From Reyranella massiliensis 521 (GTDB lineage: Bacteria; Pseudomonadota; Alphaproteobacteria; Reyranellales; Reyranellaceae), in assembly GCF_000312425.1 (NCBI RefSeq), contig NZ_HE997181.1:468002-532001 (forward strand): a stretch of 64,000 bases of DNA, written 5' to 3'. A program made the position numbers and the translations under genes. The notes beneath the pieces were generated by a model. The model saw nothing but the letters and a program-made list of their open reading frames with translations, was not told where the DNA came from and did not search any database. Shown here in pieces: positions 1 through 9,315 of the stretch (position 1 is its first letter; each line of letters opens with the position of its first letter).

Positions 1-485
1 ACATCGCGCTGTCCTGCGATCTGGTGGTGATGGCCGAGGATGCGAAGATCGGCTACCCGCCCGCCCGTGTCTGGGGCTGTCCGACGACGATGATGTGGGT
101 CTATCGGGTCGGGGCGGAGCGGGCCAAGCGCCTGCTCTTTACGGGCGATCTGATCGACGGCTGCGAAGCGGAGCGGATCGGCCTCATCACCCAGGCCGTG
201 CCGGCCGGCGAACTCGATGCTGCGGTGCAAAAGATTGCGGACCGGATGAAGGGCGTGCCGAAGAATCAGCTCTGGATGCAGAAAACCGCCATCAACAGCG
301 CCTTCGAGAACATGGGGATGCGGACGACCCAGACTTTGGCGACCCTGTTCGACGGCATGACGCGCCATTCGCCGGAAGGCATCTGGTTCAAGCAGCGTGC
401 CGAGGAAAAGGGTTTTCATCAGGCGGTGCAGGAACGCGACAGCGGCGATCCGATCCCCGGCAGCAAGCCGCCGCGAAACAATTGA
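1..485 (+). CDS. Enoyl-CoA hydratase/isomerase (crotonase), 3' part only
   Basis: The window opens inside this gene; the frame reads IALSCDLVVMAED from base 3 and ends at TGA 483-485. The visible part of about 160 residues is the C-terminal half of a crotonase. IALSCDLVVM is the family's conserved helix after the oxyanion-hole region, and AERIGLITQAVP is the usual segment before the C-terminal helices. Crotonases hydrate or isomerise enoyl-CoA thioesters in the cytosol. The acyl-CoA synthetase starts 45 bases downstream on the same strand, so the two probably belong to one acyl-CoA catabolic unit. The N-terminal half and true start are outside the window, so the exact substrate class cannot be judged. 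Confidence 0.85.
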   Translation, partial: IALSCDLVVMAEDAKIGYPPARVWGCPTTMMWVYRVGAERAKRLLFTGDLIDGCEAERIGLITQAVPAGELDAAVQKIADRMKGVPKNQLWMQKTAINSAFENMGMRTTQTLATLFDGMTRHSPEGIWFKQRAEEKGFHQAVQERDSGDPIPGSKPPRNN

Positions 486-530
486 CGGCTACAATTGAGA
501 GCAGAGCCGAGCCTGTTTAAGGTTCGAGCC

Positions 531-2192
531 ATGAACATGACCCAGATTTCCTACGACCACGGCGTTTCCGACAAGAAGCTGATCGGCGAGACCATCGGCT
601 CCTACTTCGATCGTACCGTCGAGACCTATCGCGACCGGGAAGCGCTGGTGGTTCGCCACCAGAACGTGCGCTGGAGCTGGGGAGAGCTGGGGCGGCGGGT
701 CGACGATCTCGCCGCTGGCCTGCTGACGCTCGGCCTGGAGCGCGGCGACCGGGTCGGCATCTGGTCGCCCAACACGTCGGAGTGGACCCTGGCGCAGTTC
801 GCCACGGCCAAGGCGGGGCTGGTGCTGGTCAACGTCAATCCGGCCTACCGGCGCGCCGAACTCGAATACGCGATGAACAAGGTCGAGTGCAAAGCGCTGA
901 TCCTGGCGCCGGCGCTGAAGACCTCGAACTATCTCGAGATCGTCCAGGATCTCGTGAAAGACAGAAAGCTTCCGCACCTCAAGCACATCGTCCGGCTGGG
1001 GACGGAGAAGACGCCGGGCATGCTGAATTTCGACGATGTCGCGAAGGCCGGAGGCAATGCCGAGAAGGCCAGGATCGCCGATCTCGCGCCCAAGCTGCAG
1101 TTCGACGATGCGATCAACATCCAGTTCACGTCGGGCACCACCGGCTATCCCAAGGGCGCCACGCTCAGCCACCACAATATCCTGAACAACGGCTACTTCG
1201 TGGGCGAGGGGCTGAAACTCACGCCCGAAGACCGGCTCTGCATCCCGGTGCCGCTCTACCACTGCTTCGGCATGGTGATGGGCAATCTGGGCTGTCTGAC
1301 GCACGGCTCGACGATGATCTATCCGGCCGAGGCTTTCGATCCGTTGGCGACCCTGCAGGCGGTTTCCGAGGAACGCTGCACCGCGCTCTACGGCGTGCCC
1401 ACGATGTTCATTGCCCAGCTCGATCATCCGGAGTTCGCCAGGTTCGATCTCAAGAGCCTGCGCACGGGCATCATGGCGGGCTCGCCCTGTCCCATCGAAG
1501 TGATGAAGCGCGTGCAGAGCCAGATGAACATGGGCGAGGTCACGATCGCCTACGGGATGACCGAGACCTCGCCGGTGTCGACCCAGTGCGCCACCGACGA
1601 TCCGGTCGAGCGGCGCGTCTCGACCGTGGGGCAGGTCCTGCCGCACATCGAGATCAAGATCGTCGATAGCGAGGGCAAGGCTGTGCCGCGCGGCGAGACG
1701 GGCGAGTTCTGCACCCGTGGCTATTCGGTCATGAAGGGCTACTGGAACGACGAGGCCAAGACCAAGGAGGCCGTCGACGACGCCGGATGGATGCATACCG
1801 GCGATCTCGCCATCATGGACGAGCAAGGCTACGTCAATATCGTCGGCCGCCTCAAGGACATGGTGATCCGCGGCGGCGAGAACGTCTATCCGCGCGAGAT
1901 CGAGGAGTTCCTCTATCGCCATCCCAAGGTGCAGGACGTGCAGGTGATCGGCGTGCCCGACCAGAAGTACGGCGAGGAAGTCTGCGCCTGGATCAAGTTG
2001 CGCGATGGCGAGACGGCGACGGCCGAGGATATCCGCGAGTTCTGCAAGGGCCAGATCGCCCACTACAAGATTCCGCGCTACATCGAGTTCGTGCCTGAGT
2101 TTCCGATGACGATCACCGGCAAGATCCAGAAGTTCGTGATGCGCGAGCAGACCATCAGCAAGCTCGGGCTGACGGCGCAGAAGACGGCGTAG
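531..2192 (+). CDS. AMP-forming acyl-CoA synthetase (FadD-like)
   Basis: A 553-residue member of the ANL superfamily, which activates a carboxylic acid to acyl-AMP and then to acyl-CoA. The P-loop-like motif [10 protein letters not shown] lies near residue 200, YGMTETSP near 342, the hinge [20 protein letters not shown] near 438, and the catalytic lysine motif TGKIQK near 529. Length is normal for medium- or long-chain acyl-CoA synthetases. I chose ATG 531, with AAGG about 8 bases upstream; a TTG at 495 in frame would add 12 poorly conserved residues. It follows a crotonase by 45 bases and meets an alpha/beta hydrolase tail to tail with a 1-base gap. The substrate cannot be read from sequence alone. 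Confidence 0.93.
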   Translation: MNMTQISYDHGVSDKKLIGETIGSYFDRTVETYRDREALVVRHQNVRWSWGELGRRVDDLAAGLLTLGLERGDRVGIWSPNTSEWTLAQFATAKAGLVLVNVNPAYRRAELEYAMNKVECKALILAPALKTSNYLEIVQDLVKDRKLPHLKHIVRLGTEKTPGMLNFDDVAKAGGNAEKARIADLAPKLQFDDAINIQFTSGTTGYPKGATLSHHNILNNGYFVGEGLKLTPEDRLCIPVPLYHCFGMVMGNLGCLTHGSTMIYPAEAFDPLATLQAVSEERCTALYGVPTMFIAQLDHPEFARFDLKSLRTGIMAGSPCPIEVMKRVQSQMNMGEVTIAYGMTETSPVSTQCATDDPVERRVSTVGQVLPHIEIKIVDSEGKAVPRGETGEFCTRGYSVMKGYWNDEAKTKEAVDDAGWMHTGDLAIMDEQGYVNIVGRLKDMVIRGGENVYPREIEEFLYRHPKVQDVQVIGVPDQKYGEEVCAWIKLRDGETATAEDIREFCKGQIAHYKIPRYIEFVPEFPMTITGKIQKFVMREQTISKLGLTAQKTA

Positions 2193-2193
2193 C

Positions 2194-2946
2194 CTATGCC
2201 GACGGTCGATTCGCCTTCAGGAACGTCCTGATGTGTCGCACCGCCAGCGGAATCTTCTCCTTCGTATCCTTCCACGGATAGAGGCTGACCTGCGCGTTGG
2301 GCGCAAGCATCGCCGACTCCATCGCGACGGCATAGGGATGCGGCGGGATGTCGTCCGGCAGGATCAACAGCGGCGTCTGGCAGGCGCGCGCGAAGTCCCG
2401 GGTCACGGTGAAAACGAAATCGGGGTTGGCGCGGTACATCTTCGCGAGAAACGACTCGACCATCGCCATCGTGATGTCAGGGCGGCGGGCACTGAGAGCC
2501 GGTCCCCAGGCGTTCATGTTGTTGGTGAAGAATTGATCGGGTAATTCCGGCCGATGACCTGAGGGTTGGGTCAACACCCCTGCAACGATCCGATCGGGCG
2601 CCCGCTTCAGCAGGTTCCAGATGAACGGACCGCCGATGCAGTAGCCCAGCACCATGAACTTCCCGATGCCGAGGTGATCCATCAGGCCCAGGTGATCGTC
2701 CGCGTAGGAGTCCCAGGGACGGCCGATTTCGAGCGGCCCCGAGGACTGGCCATCGCCGGCATTGCGCAGGTCTGCCGCGATGCAGCGGTATTCGCCTTTG
2801 AACTCCTCCAGGGCATTGAACGGATGGGTGGCAGCGAGGCCTGCGATCGTCGAGTTCAGGCCGCCGCCCGGAATGATCAGCAAGGGGAAGCCCGTGCCCG
2901 CTTCCTCATAGTGAATGCGGACATCACCCTTTTCATAGAACGGCAT
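2194..2946 (-). CDS. Alpha/beta hydrolase with a cysteine nucleophile elbow
   Basis: A 250-residue alpha/beta-hydrolase-fold protein. PLLIIPGGG near residues 21-29 is the usual oxyanion-loop strand. The nucleophile elbow reads GYCIGG with Cys103 in place of the common serine, as in dienelactone hydrolases (GYCxGG). DDIPPHP near 198-204 holds the likely acid loop. The histidine is less clear; HIRTF near the C-terminus is a candidate. No signal peptide is seen, so it should be cytosolic. The ATG at 2946 is the natural start. Its stop codon lies one base from that of the acyl-CoA synthetase, so transcripts converge. The substrate is unknown; a small-ester or lactone hydrolase is the conservative reading. 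Confidence 0.8.
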   Translation of the reverse strand: MPFYEKGDVRIHYEEAGTGFPLLIIPGGGLNSTIAGLAATHPFNALEEFKGEYRCIAADLRNAGDGQSSGPLEIGRPWDSYADDHLGLMDHLGIGKFMVLGYCIGGPFIWNLLKRAPDRIVAGVLTQPSGHRPELPDQFFTNNMNAWGPALSARRPDITMAMVESFLAKMYRANPDFVFTVTRDFARACQTPLLILPDDIPPHPYAVAMESAMLAPNAQVSLYPWKDTKEKIPLAVRHIRTFLKANRPSA

Positions 2947-3150
2947 GGCAAACTCTCCCTGGCCGGTACCGTGCCATGCAGGCGCTTACGCCTCAACTCG
3001 GGACCGAAAGGGCGGGTCGTGCGGCGAGCGACCGCAGTCTTCCGCAAGAAGTCTCCGATTGGTCACGGCACCGTTCGCACTGTTGCACCGTTGTTCAGGC
3101 AACAGTCGCGCCCTCGAAGTGGGAAGAGGGTTGCGTCGCGGGGTGGCGAG

Positions 3151-4080
3151 ATGACGGGTGACCAGAAGCAGAACGGCAAGCCCGAAGAAACGGGGAAGAC
3201 GCCGCCCGACCCGGAGCGACCTCGGCGGTCTGCCCGCAAGCTGCTCAAGGAGCTGGACGGCCCGGTCGACGAGGATTTCAAGCAATCGCTTGCAGGCCTG
3301 TCGCGGCGACTGGGCGAGCGGGTGGCTGGACAATCGGCGAACGATCCGCGTGCGATCGCGGAAGCCCGCAAGGCTGCGCTCCATGCGTACGATCTCGAAC
3401 GCGCCCAGAAGCTGAAGACAATCCTGAAAGCGGTCGGTGGCGTCGTTCTCACGATAAGCATCACCGGAGCGGTCGTACTCATCGCTTCGCCGTTTGATCG
3501 GGCGCCACCGCCGCGCGGGACGCCGGCGCCCGCGAAGCCTGTCGAGGTGGCGGCCGTGGCGCCGATGCCGGAACCGGCAAAGGTGGTGCCGATACCGGAA
3601 CCGGCAAAGGAAGCGTCCTCAGCGATCGTACCGCCCGCGCCCGTGGCTCCCCAGGTCAGCCCCGATCCGGCGGCGCCCAGCCAAGCCCCAATGCCGGAAA
3701 TCGCAAAGGACTTACCCGAGCCGAGCGGCCTGGAAGAGGCGCCGTTGCGGAGAGACGAAGTCAGGGACATCCAGACGAGGTTGCGCGCTTTCGGCTTCAA
3801 TCCGGGGCCCCTTGATGGCATCGCAGGGCCTGCAACTCAGGCTGCCGTCATGCACTACCAGCAGAACCGGGAGCTGCTGCAAACAGGCATGATCGACCGC
3901 CAGTTTCTGGAGCAGCTTCGCCAGGATCCCGCGCCCCAGATCGTCGCGCCGCCTCAGACGGCCCAGCGTCCGGTGCGGGTTGCTCGCCCGTCAAACGCCT
4001 CCCGGTCGTCGGATCCCTTCGAGCCCCTGCGTAATGCAGCCCAGGATTTCGAGCATTGGCTGCAGTCGCTGGGGCGGTGA
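3151..4080 (+). CDS. Single-pass membrane protein with peptidoglycan-binding domain
   Basis: A 309-residue protein starting at ATG 3151, where GGTGGCGAG precedes. Residues 1-90 are charged and cytoplasmic, with many Lys, Arg and Glu. Residues about 91-113 (ILKAVGGVVL and onward) form one membrane helix. Residues 114-195 are a Pro/Ala/Val-rich linker with the repeated unit MPEPAKVVPIPEPAK. Residues about 200-262 form a PG_binding_1 domain, with the motifs IQTRLRAFGFNPGPLDG and AAVMHYQQ. The arrangement suggests an inner-membrane protein reaching the cell wall through its linker. No catalytic domain is present, so it probably scaffolds rather than cuts. It stands alone: the neighbour upstream is divergent and that downstream is convergent. 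Confidence 0.75.
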   Translation: MTGDQKQNGKPEETGKTPPDPERPRRSARKLLKELDGPVDEDFKQSLAGLSRRLGERVAGQSANDPRAIAEARKAALHAYDLERAQKLKTILKAVGGVVLTISITGAVVLIASPFDRAPPPRGTPAPAKPVEVAAVAPMPEPAKVVPIPEPAKEASSAIVPPAPVAPQVSPDPAAPSQAPMPEIAKDLPEPSGLEEAPLRRDEVRDIQTRLRAFGFNPGPLDGIAGPATQAAVMHYQQNRELLQTGMIDRQFLEQLRQDPAPQIVAPPQTAQRPVRVARPSNASRSSDPFEPLRNAAQDFEHWLQSLGR

Positions 4081-4088
4081 AAGACTTC

Positions 4089-4117
4089 TCAATTGCGAAC
4101 GTCTTTCTCGCGATTGA
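4089..4117. terminator. Inverted repeat between convergent genes, possible two-way terminator
   Basis: A 10-base arm TCAATTGCGA (4089-4098) faces TCGCGATTGA (4108-4117) with one wobble position and a 9-base loop. It lies in the 53-base gap between two convergent stop codons. There is no strong T-run, so termination activity is inferred from position and symmetry only. Confidence 0.4.
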
Positions 4118-4133
4118 CCGTAAGTTGCGGGCG

Positions 4134-5288
4134 TCAGCCCAGAAGGCGCTGCACGACGCCCATCTGGATCTCGGCTGCATCGACCATTTCGGCGATGGGC
4201 ACGCTCTCGTTGGCAGCATGCCCCTGGGCACCCGAGCCCGGACCGAAGTTGATGATCTCGATGCCGTCGTCTGCATAGTAGCGACCGTCGCTGACGCCGG
4301 TAGCATTAAGGAACTTCACCTTGCGGCGGCTATGGGCCTTCACGGCGGCTTCGAAGGCGCCGACGGCTGCGCCATTCTCGGGCGCGAAGAAGCCGTTGGT
4401 GCCGGTCAGGAACTCGACCTGGTACATCGCCTTCGGCTCGCCCACGCCGTCGATGACGCGCTTCAGTTCCTTGAAGGCGTCTTTCACCTTTTCGTCTGGC
4501 AGCAGGCGGCGGTCGATTTCGACCGTGCAGGCCGAGGGCACGACGTTGGTATTGTGGCCGCCATGGAACATGCCGATGTTCACGGTCGACTTCATGGCGC
4601 CCGAGACACGCCGCGCCAGGGCCTTGTCGTAGTAGGATTGCAGAGCGCCGACCAGACGCATCATGCGCAGGATGGCGTTGTCGCCCGCCGCCGGGTTGCC
4701 GGCATGGGCGGCGCGGCCCTTGGTCGTGATCTTGGCCCACATCACGCCGCGTTCGGCGACGATCAGGTTGTTCTCGGTCTGCGCGCCCAGGATCAGCGCG
4801 TCGGGCCGCACCTTGCCGCTCTTGCGCAGATGCTCCATGCCGTTGGGGCCGAGATTCTCCTCGTCAGCCACGAAGGTGAAAATCAACTCACCCTTGGCCG
4901 GGCCGCCGCGCCGCGCGATCTCCTCGGCCAGCCAGATCTGGACCGCCATGCTACCCTTGCAGTTGCCCGCGCCCAGACCGTAGACGAGGCCGCCCTTGAC
5001 CAGCGCCTTATAGGGATCGCTCTTCCAGTTGGCGCGTTCGCCGACGCCCACCGTATCGACATGGGCGTTGAAGGCGATGACCGGGCCTTTGCCTTTGCCT
5101 TTCATGCGCGCCACGACATTGTCGACACCCTTGGCCTTGGTGACGATTTCGACCTTATAGCCCGCCTTCTTCAGGCGCTTAGCGGTGTAGGCGCAGATTT
5201 CGACCGACGTGCCGGGCGGGTAGGGGCTCGGCAAGGCGATCAGATCGGACAGGATCGCGACGAGCTCGGACTGCATCTTCTTCGACAT
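4134..5288 (-). CDS. M20 family metallopeptidase/deacylase (ArgE/DapE-like)
   Basis: A 384-residue M20 hydrolase; the family cleaves amide bonds of N-acyl amino acids or dipeptides using two zinc ions. NAHVDTVG carries the metal ligand His76 and catalytic Asp78. ADEEN carries the general base and ligand pair Glu143-Glu144. The C-terminal metal histidine is in GPGSGAQGHAANE near residue 358. The usual bridging-Asp motif GAxDxKG reads GAGNCKG, with Asn109 where Asp is expected. The central lid domain is present and the length is full. Downstream of the second M20 gene by 10 bases on the same strand, it is probably co-transcribed with it. The exact substrate is not readable from sequence. Confidence 0.85.
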   Translation of the reverse strand: MSKKMQSELVAILSDLIALPSPYPPGTSVEICAYTAKRLKKAGYKVEIVTKAKGVDNVVARMKGKGKGPVIAFNAHVDTVGVGERANWKSDPYKALVKGGLVYGLGAGNCKGSMAVQIWLAEEIARRGGPAKGELIFTFVADEENLGPNGMEHLRKSGKVRPDALILGAQTENNLIVAERGVMWAKITTKGRAAHAGNPAAGDNAILRMMRLVGALQSYYDKALARRVSGAMKSTVNIGMFHGGHNTNVVPSACTVEIDRRLLPDEKVKDAFKELKRVIDGVGEPKAMYQVEFLTGTNGFFAPENGAAVGAFEAAVKAHSRRKVKFLNATGVSDGRYYADDGIEIINFGPGSGAQGHAANESVPIAEMVDAAEIQMGVVQRLLG

Positions 5289-5298
5289 CGAATGTTCC

Positions 5299-6540
5299 TT
5301 AGCGGTTGGCCAGTTCGGTCAATACCTCGACCAGCACGCGGGCGCCGGCGGCGAGGTCGGAGGCGGTCGCGTTCTCGATCTCGTTGTGGCTGATGCCGCG
5401 CTCGCAGGGTACGAAGATCATGCCGGTCGGGCAGAGGCTTGCGATGTGCATGGCATCATGGCCAGCGCCCGACGGCATATCCATGTTGGAGAAGCCGAGC
5501 GCATTGGTCTTGGCCCGCACCAGATCGATCACCACGGGAGCGAAGTCTGTCGGCGGTACCACCATCACGCGCTCGATGGTCGCGGGGCAGGGCGCCGCCT
5601 TGGTCGCCACGATCTCGCGGAGTTCCTTCTCGTAGCCGTCGAGCACGGCATCGGCGGGATGGCGCATGTCGATGGTGAAGCTTGTCTTGCCCGGCACGGT
5701 GTTGGGCGAGCCGGGGCTGACATCGACCCGGCCGATGGTAAAGCGCAAGGTGTCGTCCTTGTCGGTGGTCGCTTCGTACATCGCCTGGGCGATCCGAAGG
5801 GCGGCGGCAAAGGCGTCCTTGCGCGCGGCGCGCGGCGTGGTGCCCGCATGCGCCTCTTCGCCCAGCGTCTCGACGATGTAACGACGGCTGCCCTGGATGG
5901 CGGTGACGACGCCGATCGTCTTCTTCTCGTTCTCGAGACGCGGACCCTGCTCGATATGGGCTTCGACATAGCCGTCGAGCGGGAAGCCGGGCTTGCCGTC
6001 GCGCATCGGCGCCGGCGCGGTCTTCAGGGTCTCGGCCAGGGCGTCCTTCAGCATGACGCCCTTCCAGTCCTTCACCGCGAGCATCTCGTCGAGGTCATTG
6101 TGGCCGGCGAAGACCGCCGACCCCATGGCGCCGGGCTGAAAGCGCGAGCCTTCCTCGTTGGTCCAGGCCACCGCCAGCACCGGCCGCCTGGTCTTAACGC
6201 CGGCATCTTCCAGGGCTTCCAGCGCCTCGAACGCCGCCAGCACGCCGTACATGCCATCGAACCGGCCGCCGGTCGGCTGGCTGTCCATGTGCGACCCGCT
6301 CATCACGGGCAGCGCCTTGGGATCGCTCCCTTCACGGCGCACGAAGAGATTGCCGATCGCATCGGTCGAGATCGAGAAGCCGCGTGCCTTTGCCCAGGAA
6401 GCGAGCAGGTTGCGGGCGGCCGCGTCTTCCGGCGACAGGGCCTGACGGTTCACGCCGCCCTTGGGCGTGCCGCCCAGCTTCGCCATATCGACGTGCCGTT
6501 GCCACAGACGGTCTTCGCGCACTGCGCCTGCTGCGCTCAT
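5299..6540 (-). CDS. M20 Zn-dependent hydrolase (N-carbamoyl-amino-acid or allantoate amidohydrolase type)
   Basis: A 413-residue member of the amidase/hydantoinase-carbamoylase group of M20. The zinc motifs are intact: GSHMDSQPTGGRFDG (His84, Asp95), TNEEGSRFQPG (Glu129-Glu130) and EAHIEQGP. The C-terminal GAGHDAMHIA and GISHNEIE motifs are also typical. Related enzymes include N-carbamoyl-L-amino-acid hydrolase, beta-ureidopropionase and allantoate amidohydrolase; all release ammonia and CO2 from ureido compounds. It is divergent, across 79 bases, from a PuuE-type allantoinase-like gene, which favours ureide degradation, but sequence alone does not decide among the three. It precedes the second M20 gene by 10 bases. 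Confidence 0.88.
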   Translation of the reverse strand: MSAAGAVREDRLWQRHVDMAKLGGTPKGGVNRQALSPEDAAARNLLASWAKARGFSISTDAIGNLFVRREGSDPKALPVMSGSHMDSQPTGGRFDGMYGVLAAFEALEALEDAGVKTRRPVLAVAWTNEEGSRFQPGAMGSAVFAGHNDLDEMLAVKDWKGVMLKDALAETLKTAPAPMRDGKPGFPLDGYVEAHIEQGPRLENEKKTIGVVTAIQGSRRYIVETLGEEAHAGTTPRAARKDAFAAALRIAQAMYEATTDKDDTLRFTIGRVDVSPGSPNTVPGKTSFTIDMRHPADAVLDGYEKELREIVATKAAPCPATIERVMVVPPTDFAPVVIDLVRAKTNALGFSNMDMPSGAGHDAMHIASLCPTGMIFVPCERGISHNEIENATASDLAAGARVLVEVLTELANR

Positions 6541-6619
6541 CTCGCCTCCTCAAGCTTGTCGCGCGAGCTATAGCCGCGCCATAGTCGAGCTTCAATCGTC
6601 GGCATTCCCCGGGACCCCC

Positions 6620-7534
6620 ATGCACAATCACCTCGAGCGTAACCTGATCGGCTATGGCCCCAACCCGCCACATGCCCAGTGGCCGGGCGACGCCCGCATC
6701 GCCGTGAGCTTCGTGCTGAACTACGAGGAGGGCGGGGAGAACACAGTCTTGAACGGCGATGCCGGCTCGGAGGTCTTCCTGACCGAGACGCCGGGAGGCA
6801 CGTCGTTTGTGGGTGCCCGCGATCTCTCGACCGAGTCGATGTACGAATATGGCAGCCGGGCCGGCTTCTGGCGCATCCTGCGGCTCTTCCGCGAACGCAA
6901 CATGCGCTTCACGTCCTGGGCGGTCGGCCGTGCCCTTGAACTCAATCCGGCGGCCGGCAAGGCGATGGCCGAGGCGGGCCACGAGGTCGCGAGCCACGGC
7001 TGGCGCTGGATCAACTACAAGGATTTCACGCTTGAGCAGGAACTCGACCACATGAGGAAAGCCGTGAAGGCGATCGCCGCTTCGGCCGGCAAGGCGCCGG
7101 TCGGCTGGTACACGGGCCGCTTCGGCATGCACACGCTCGCCGCCGTCATCAAGCATGGCGGATTCCTTTATTCGAGCGATTCCTATGCCGACGACCTGCC
7201 CTATTGGGTGAGCGTCGGCAAAACGCCTCACCTCGTCATTCCCTATACACTCGAAGTCAACGACATGAAGTTCAGCGTGGCGCCGGGCTTCAGTTCGGGC
7301 GACGGCTGGCTGCAGGCGATGAAGGACAGTTTCGACGTGCTCTACGCCGAGGGCGCGACGAGTCCCAAGATGATGTCGGTCGGCCTACATTGCCGGCTTG
7401 CCGGCCGGCCGAGCCGCGCGGCGACCTTGGCGCGCTTCCTCGACTATGTCGCCTCGAAACCAAAGGTCTGGGTGGCGACGCGCGAAGAGATTGCACGCCA
7501 CTGGATCAATGTGCATCCCGCCAAGAGGGGGTAG
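6620..7534 (+). CDS. puuE: Polysaccharide deacetylase family protein, allantoinase PuuE type
   Basis: A 304-residue NodB-fold protein. The N-terminal pattern NLIGYGPNPPHAQWPG, FVLNYEEGGEN and LNGDAGSE is characteristic of the PuuE branch, which opens the hydantoin ring of allantoin to allantoate, rather than of sugar deacetylases. SMYEYGSRAGFWR, HEVASHGWRW and GWYTGRFG are further conserved blocks of that branch. ATG 6620 is chosen because the longer upstream frame has no family similarity and would cross the divergent promoter gap. It is divergent from the carbamoylase-type M20 gene, which could act on the allantoate product. Some members of this branch act on other amides or imides, so the assignment to allantoin is probable, not certain. 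Confidence 0.8.
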   Translation: MHNHLERNLIGYGPNPPHAQWPGDARIAVSFVLNYEEGGENTVLNGDAGSEVFLTETPGGTSFVGARDLSTESMYEYGSRAGFWRILRLFRERNMRFTSWAVGRALELNPAAGKAMAEAGHEVASHGWRWINYKDFTLEQELDHMRKAVKAIAASAGKAPVGWYTGRFGMHTLAAVIKHGGFLYSSDSYADDLPYWVSVGKTPHLVIPYTLEVNDMKFSVAPGFSSGDGWLQAMKDSFDVLYAEGATSPKMMSVGLHCRLAGRPSRAATLARFLDYVASKPKVWVATREEIARHWINVHPAKRG

Positions 7535-7599
7535 AGGCGGCGGCTACGGCCGCCGAAGAGCCGTTAAAAATTCGGCCGAGAATCGCGAGGGAATGCCAA

Positions 7600-9165
7600 G
7601 TGAACGACAACATCGCCCAGGCGCCGACTGCCACCACGATGACTTTGCGCGCGCTGGCGCGTTTCCCCGACCGCATGGCCTTTGTCTGGGATGGCGGCAG
7701 CCTCACCTATCGCGCTGCCCTGTCGCTCATCGGCAGGCTGCAGGCCGCCATGGCCGCGGCGGGTCTCGTCAAAGGGCAGACGGCGGCGTTCCTCAGTGCC
7801 AACAGCGCGGAAACCTGGTGCGCCGGCGTCGCCGCGCAAGGGTTGGGCCTCGTCGTCACGTGGTTGCATCCCCTGGGCGCTCTTGCCGATCATCTCGACG
7901 TGATCGAGGATTCCGGAGCGACAGCATTGATCGTCGATCCGCGCACTCATGCCGAACGCGGTGGCGAACTTGCCGCCAAGGCGGCCGATCGATTGGCCGC
8001 CGTCCTTACGATGGGGCGGGCCGATTTCGGCCGGGATGTCATGGCCGCAGCGGAGAAGGCCGGGGAAGCGAGCGCCATCGACCTCACCGATGCCGACGAC
8101 TACGCCATCATCAACTACACCGGCGGCACCACGGGCAAGTCGAAGGGCGCGATCCGCCACCACCGTTCGACGGCCGCTTCCGCCATTGCGATCGCTGCCG
8201 ACTTCGAATTTCCGGATGTGCCGCGCTATCTCGCGGCAGCGCCCATCACCCACGTATCCGGTACCAAGGTGCTGCCCTCGCTGCTGAAGGGCGGCACGAT
8301 CCATCTGCTGAAGGGTTTCGATCCCGAAAAATTTCTGGCGACCATCGAGCGGGAGAAGATCAACTTCACGCTGATGGTGCCGACGATGATCTATGTGATG
8401 CTGGATCATCCCAGGCTCGAGAAGACCGACCTCTCCTCGCTGGAGCTGATCCTGTATGGCGCTTCGCCGATGTCGCCGACGCGGCTGGTCGAGGGGCTCG
8501 AGCGCATCGGGCCTGTGTTCAGTCAGCTCTATGGCCAGACCGAATGTTATCCGGTGAGTGTGCTGCGCAAGGCCGATCACGATGCGGCGCGGCCCGAGCT
8601 CTTCGCGTCCTGCGGCTTTCCTATTTCCTCGTGCAGCGTCACCTTGCGCAACGACGACAACGAGGAAGTGAAGCCGGGCGAGGCAGGCGAGATCTGCGTG
8701 CGCGCGCCGCACGCGATGGAGCAATACTGGAAGCGGCCGGAGCAAACTGCCGAGACTTTCAAGGGCGGCTGGCTGCACACCGGCGACATCGCACGCGCCG
8801 ACGAGCGCGGCTACCTCTACATCGTTGATCGCAAGAAGGACATGATCGTGAGCGGCGGCTTCAACATCTTCCCGCGCGAAGTCGAGGACGTGCTTTCCTC
8901 GCATCCCGGGGTTGCGATGGCCGCGGTGATCGGCGTGCCACATGAGAAATGGGGCGAAGCCGTCACAGCATTGATTGTCGCCAAAGCAGGAATGCGGCCG
9001 ACGCCGGAGGCGTTGACGCAACTCGTGAAAGACCGCAAAGGCGGTACGCACGCACCCAAGCAGATCGAGTTCGTCGACGATCTTCCACTCACAGCCGTTG
9101 GAAAAGTGGACAAGAAGATCCTGCGCGCAAGGTACTGGGCCGGACAGTCGCGGCAGGTCGGTTAG
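7600..9165 (+). CDS. AMP-forming acyl-CoA synthetase
   Basis: A 521-residue ANL-superfamily ligase. It shows YTGGTTGKSKGA near residue 175 (phosphate loop), YGQTECYP near 315 (adenine and acyl pocket), GWLHTGDIA near 390, DRKKDMIVSGGFNIFPREVE near 410, and the catalytic lysine in TAVGKVDKK near 505. I chose GTG 7600, with AGGGA about 8 bases before it; an ATG at 7639 is an alternative that removes 13 residues. It is 65 bases after the PuuE-type gene on the same strand and shares no obvious pathway with it. The substrate is undetermined. It is one of three acyl-CoA synthetases in the window. Confidence 0.9.
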   Translation: MNDNIAQAPTATTMTLRALARFPDRMAFVWDGGSLTYRAALSLIGRLQAAMAAAGLVKGQTAAFLSANSAETWCAGVAAQGLGLVVTWLHPLGALADHLDVIEDSGATALIVDPRTHAERGGELAAKAADRLAAVLTMGRADFGRDVMAAAEKAGEASAIDLTDADDYAIINYTGGTTGKSKGAIRHHRSTAASAIAIAADFEFPDVPRYLAAAPITHVSGTKVLPSLLKGGTIHLLKGFDPEKFLATIEREKINFTLMVPTMIYVMLDHPRLEKTDLSSLELILYGASPMSPTRLVEGLERIGPVFSQLYGQTECYPVSVLRKADHDAARPELFASCGFPISSCSVTLRNDDNEEVKPGEAGEICVRAPHAMEQYWKRPEQTAETFKGGWLHTGDIARADERGYLYIVDRKKDMIVSGGFNIFPREVEDVLSSHPGVAMAAVIGVPHEKWGEAVTALIVAKAGMRPTPEALTQLVKDRKGGTHAPKQIEFVDDLPLTAVGKVDKKILRARYWAGQSRQVG

Positions 9166-9315
9166 CGCGTCCATCCGCTTCGGTGTGCATGATGCGCAGG
9201 ACCGATCTCAAAAAGTTCCCGACGCGTTCCCGCTTCGGCCTTGCTGTGTCTTCATGGTGAGACCCAATAGATGGGGTTTACCCAAGACGTCGAATCGTGA
9301 GAACAATGGGCGGTT

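Noticed and set aside
489..2063. Long open frame on the minus strand opposite the first acyl-CoA synthetase
   Set aside because: Low-complexity product without motifs, fully antisense to a clear ANL ligase; high-GC genomes give such shadows. The same applies to 4056-5393 plus, 30013-31530 minus and 48246-50552 minus.
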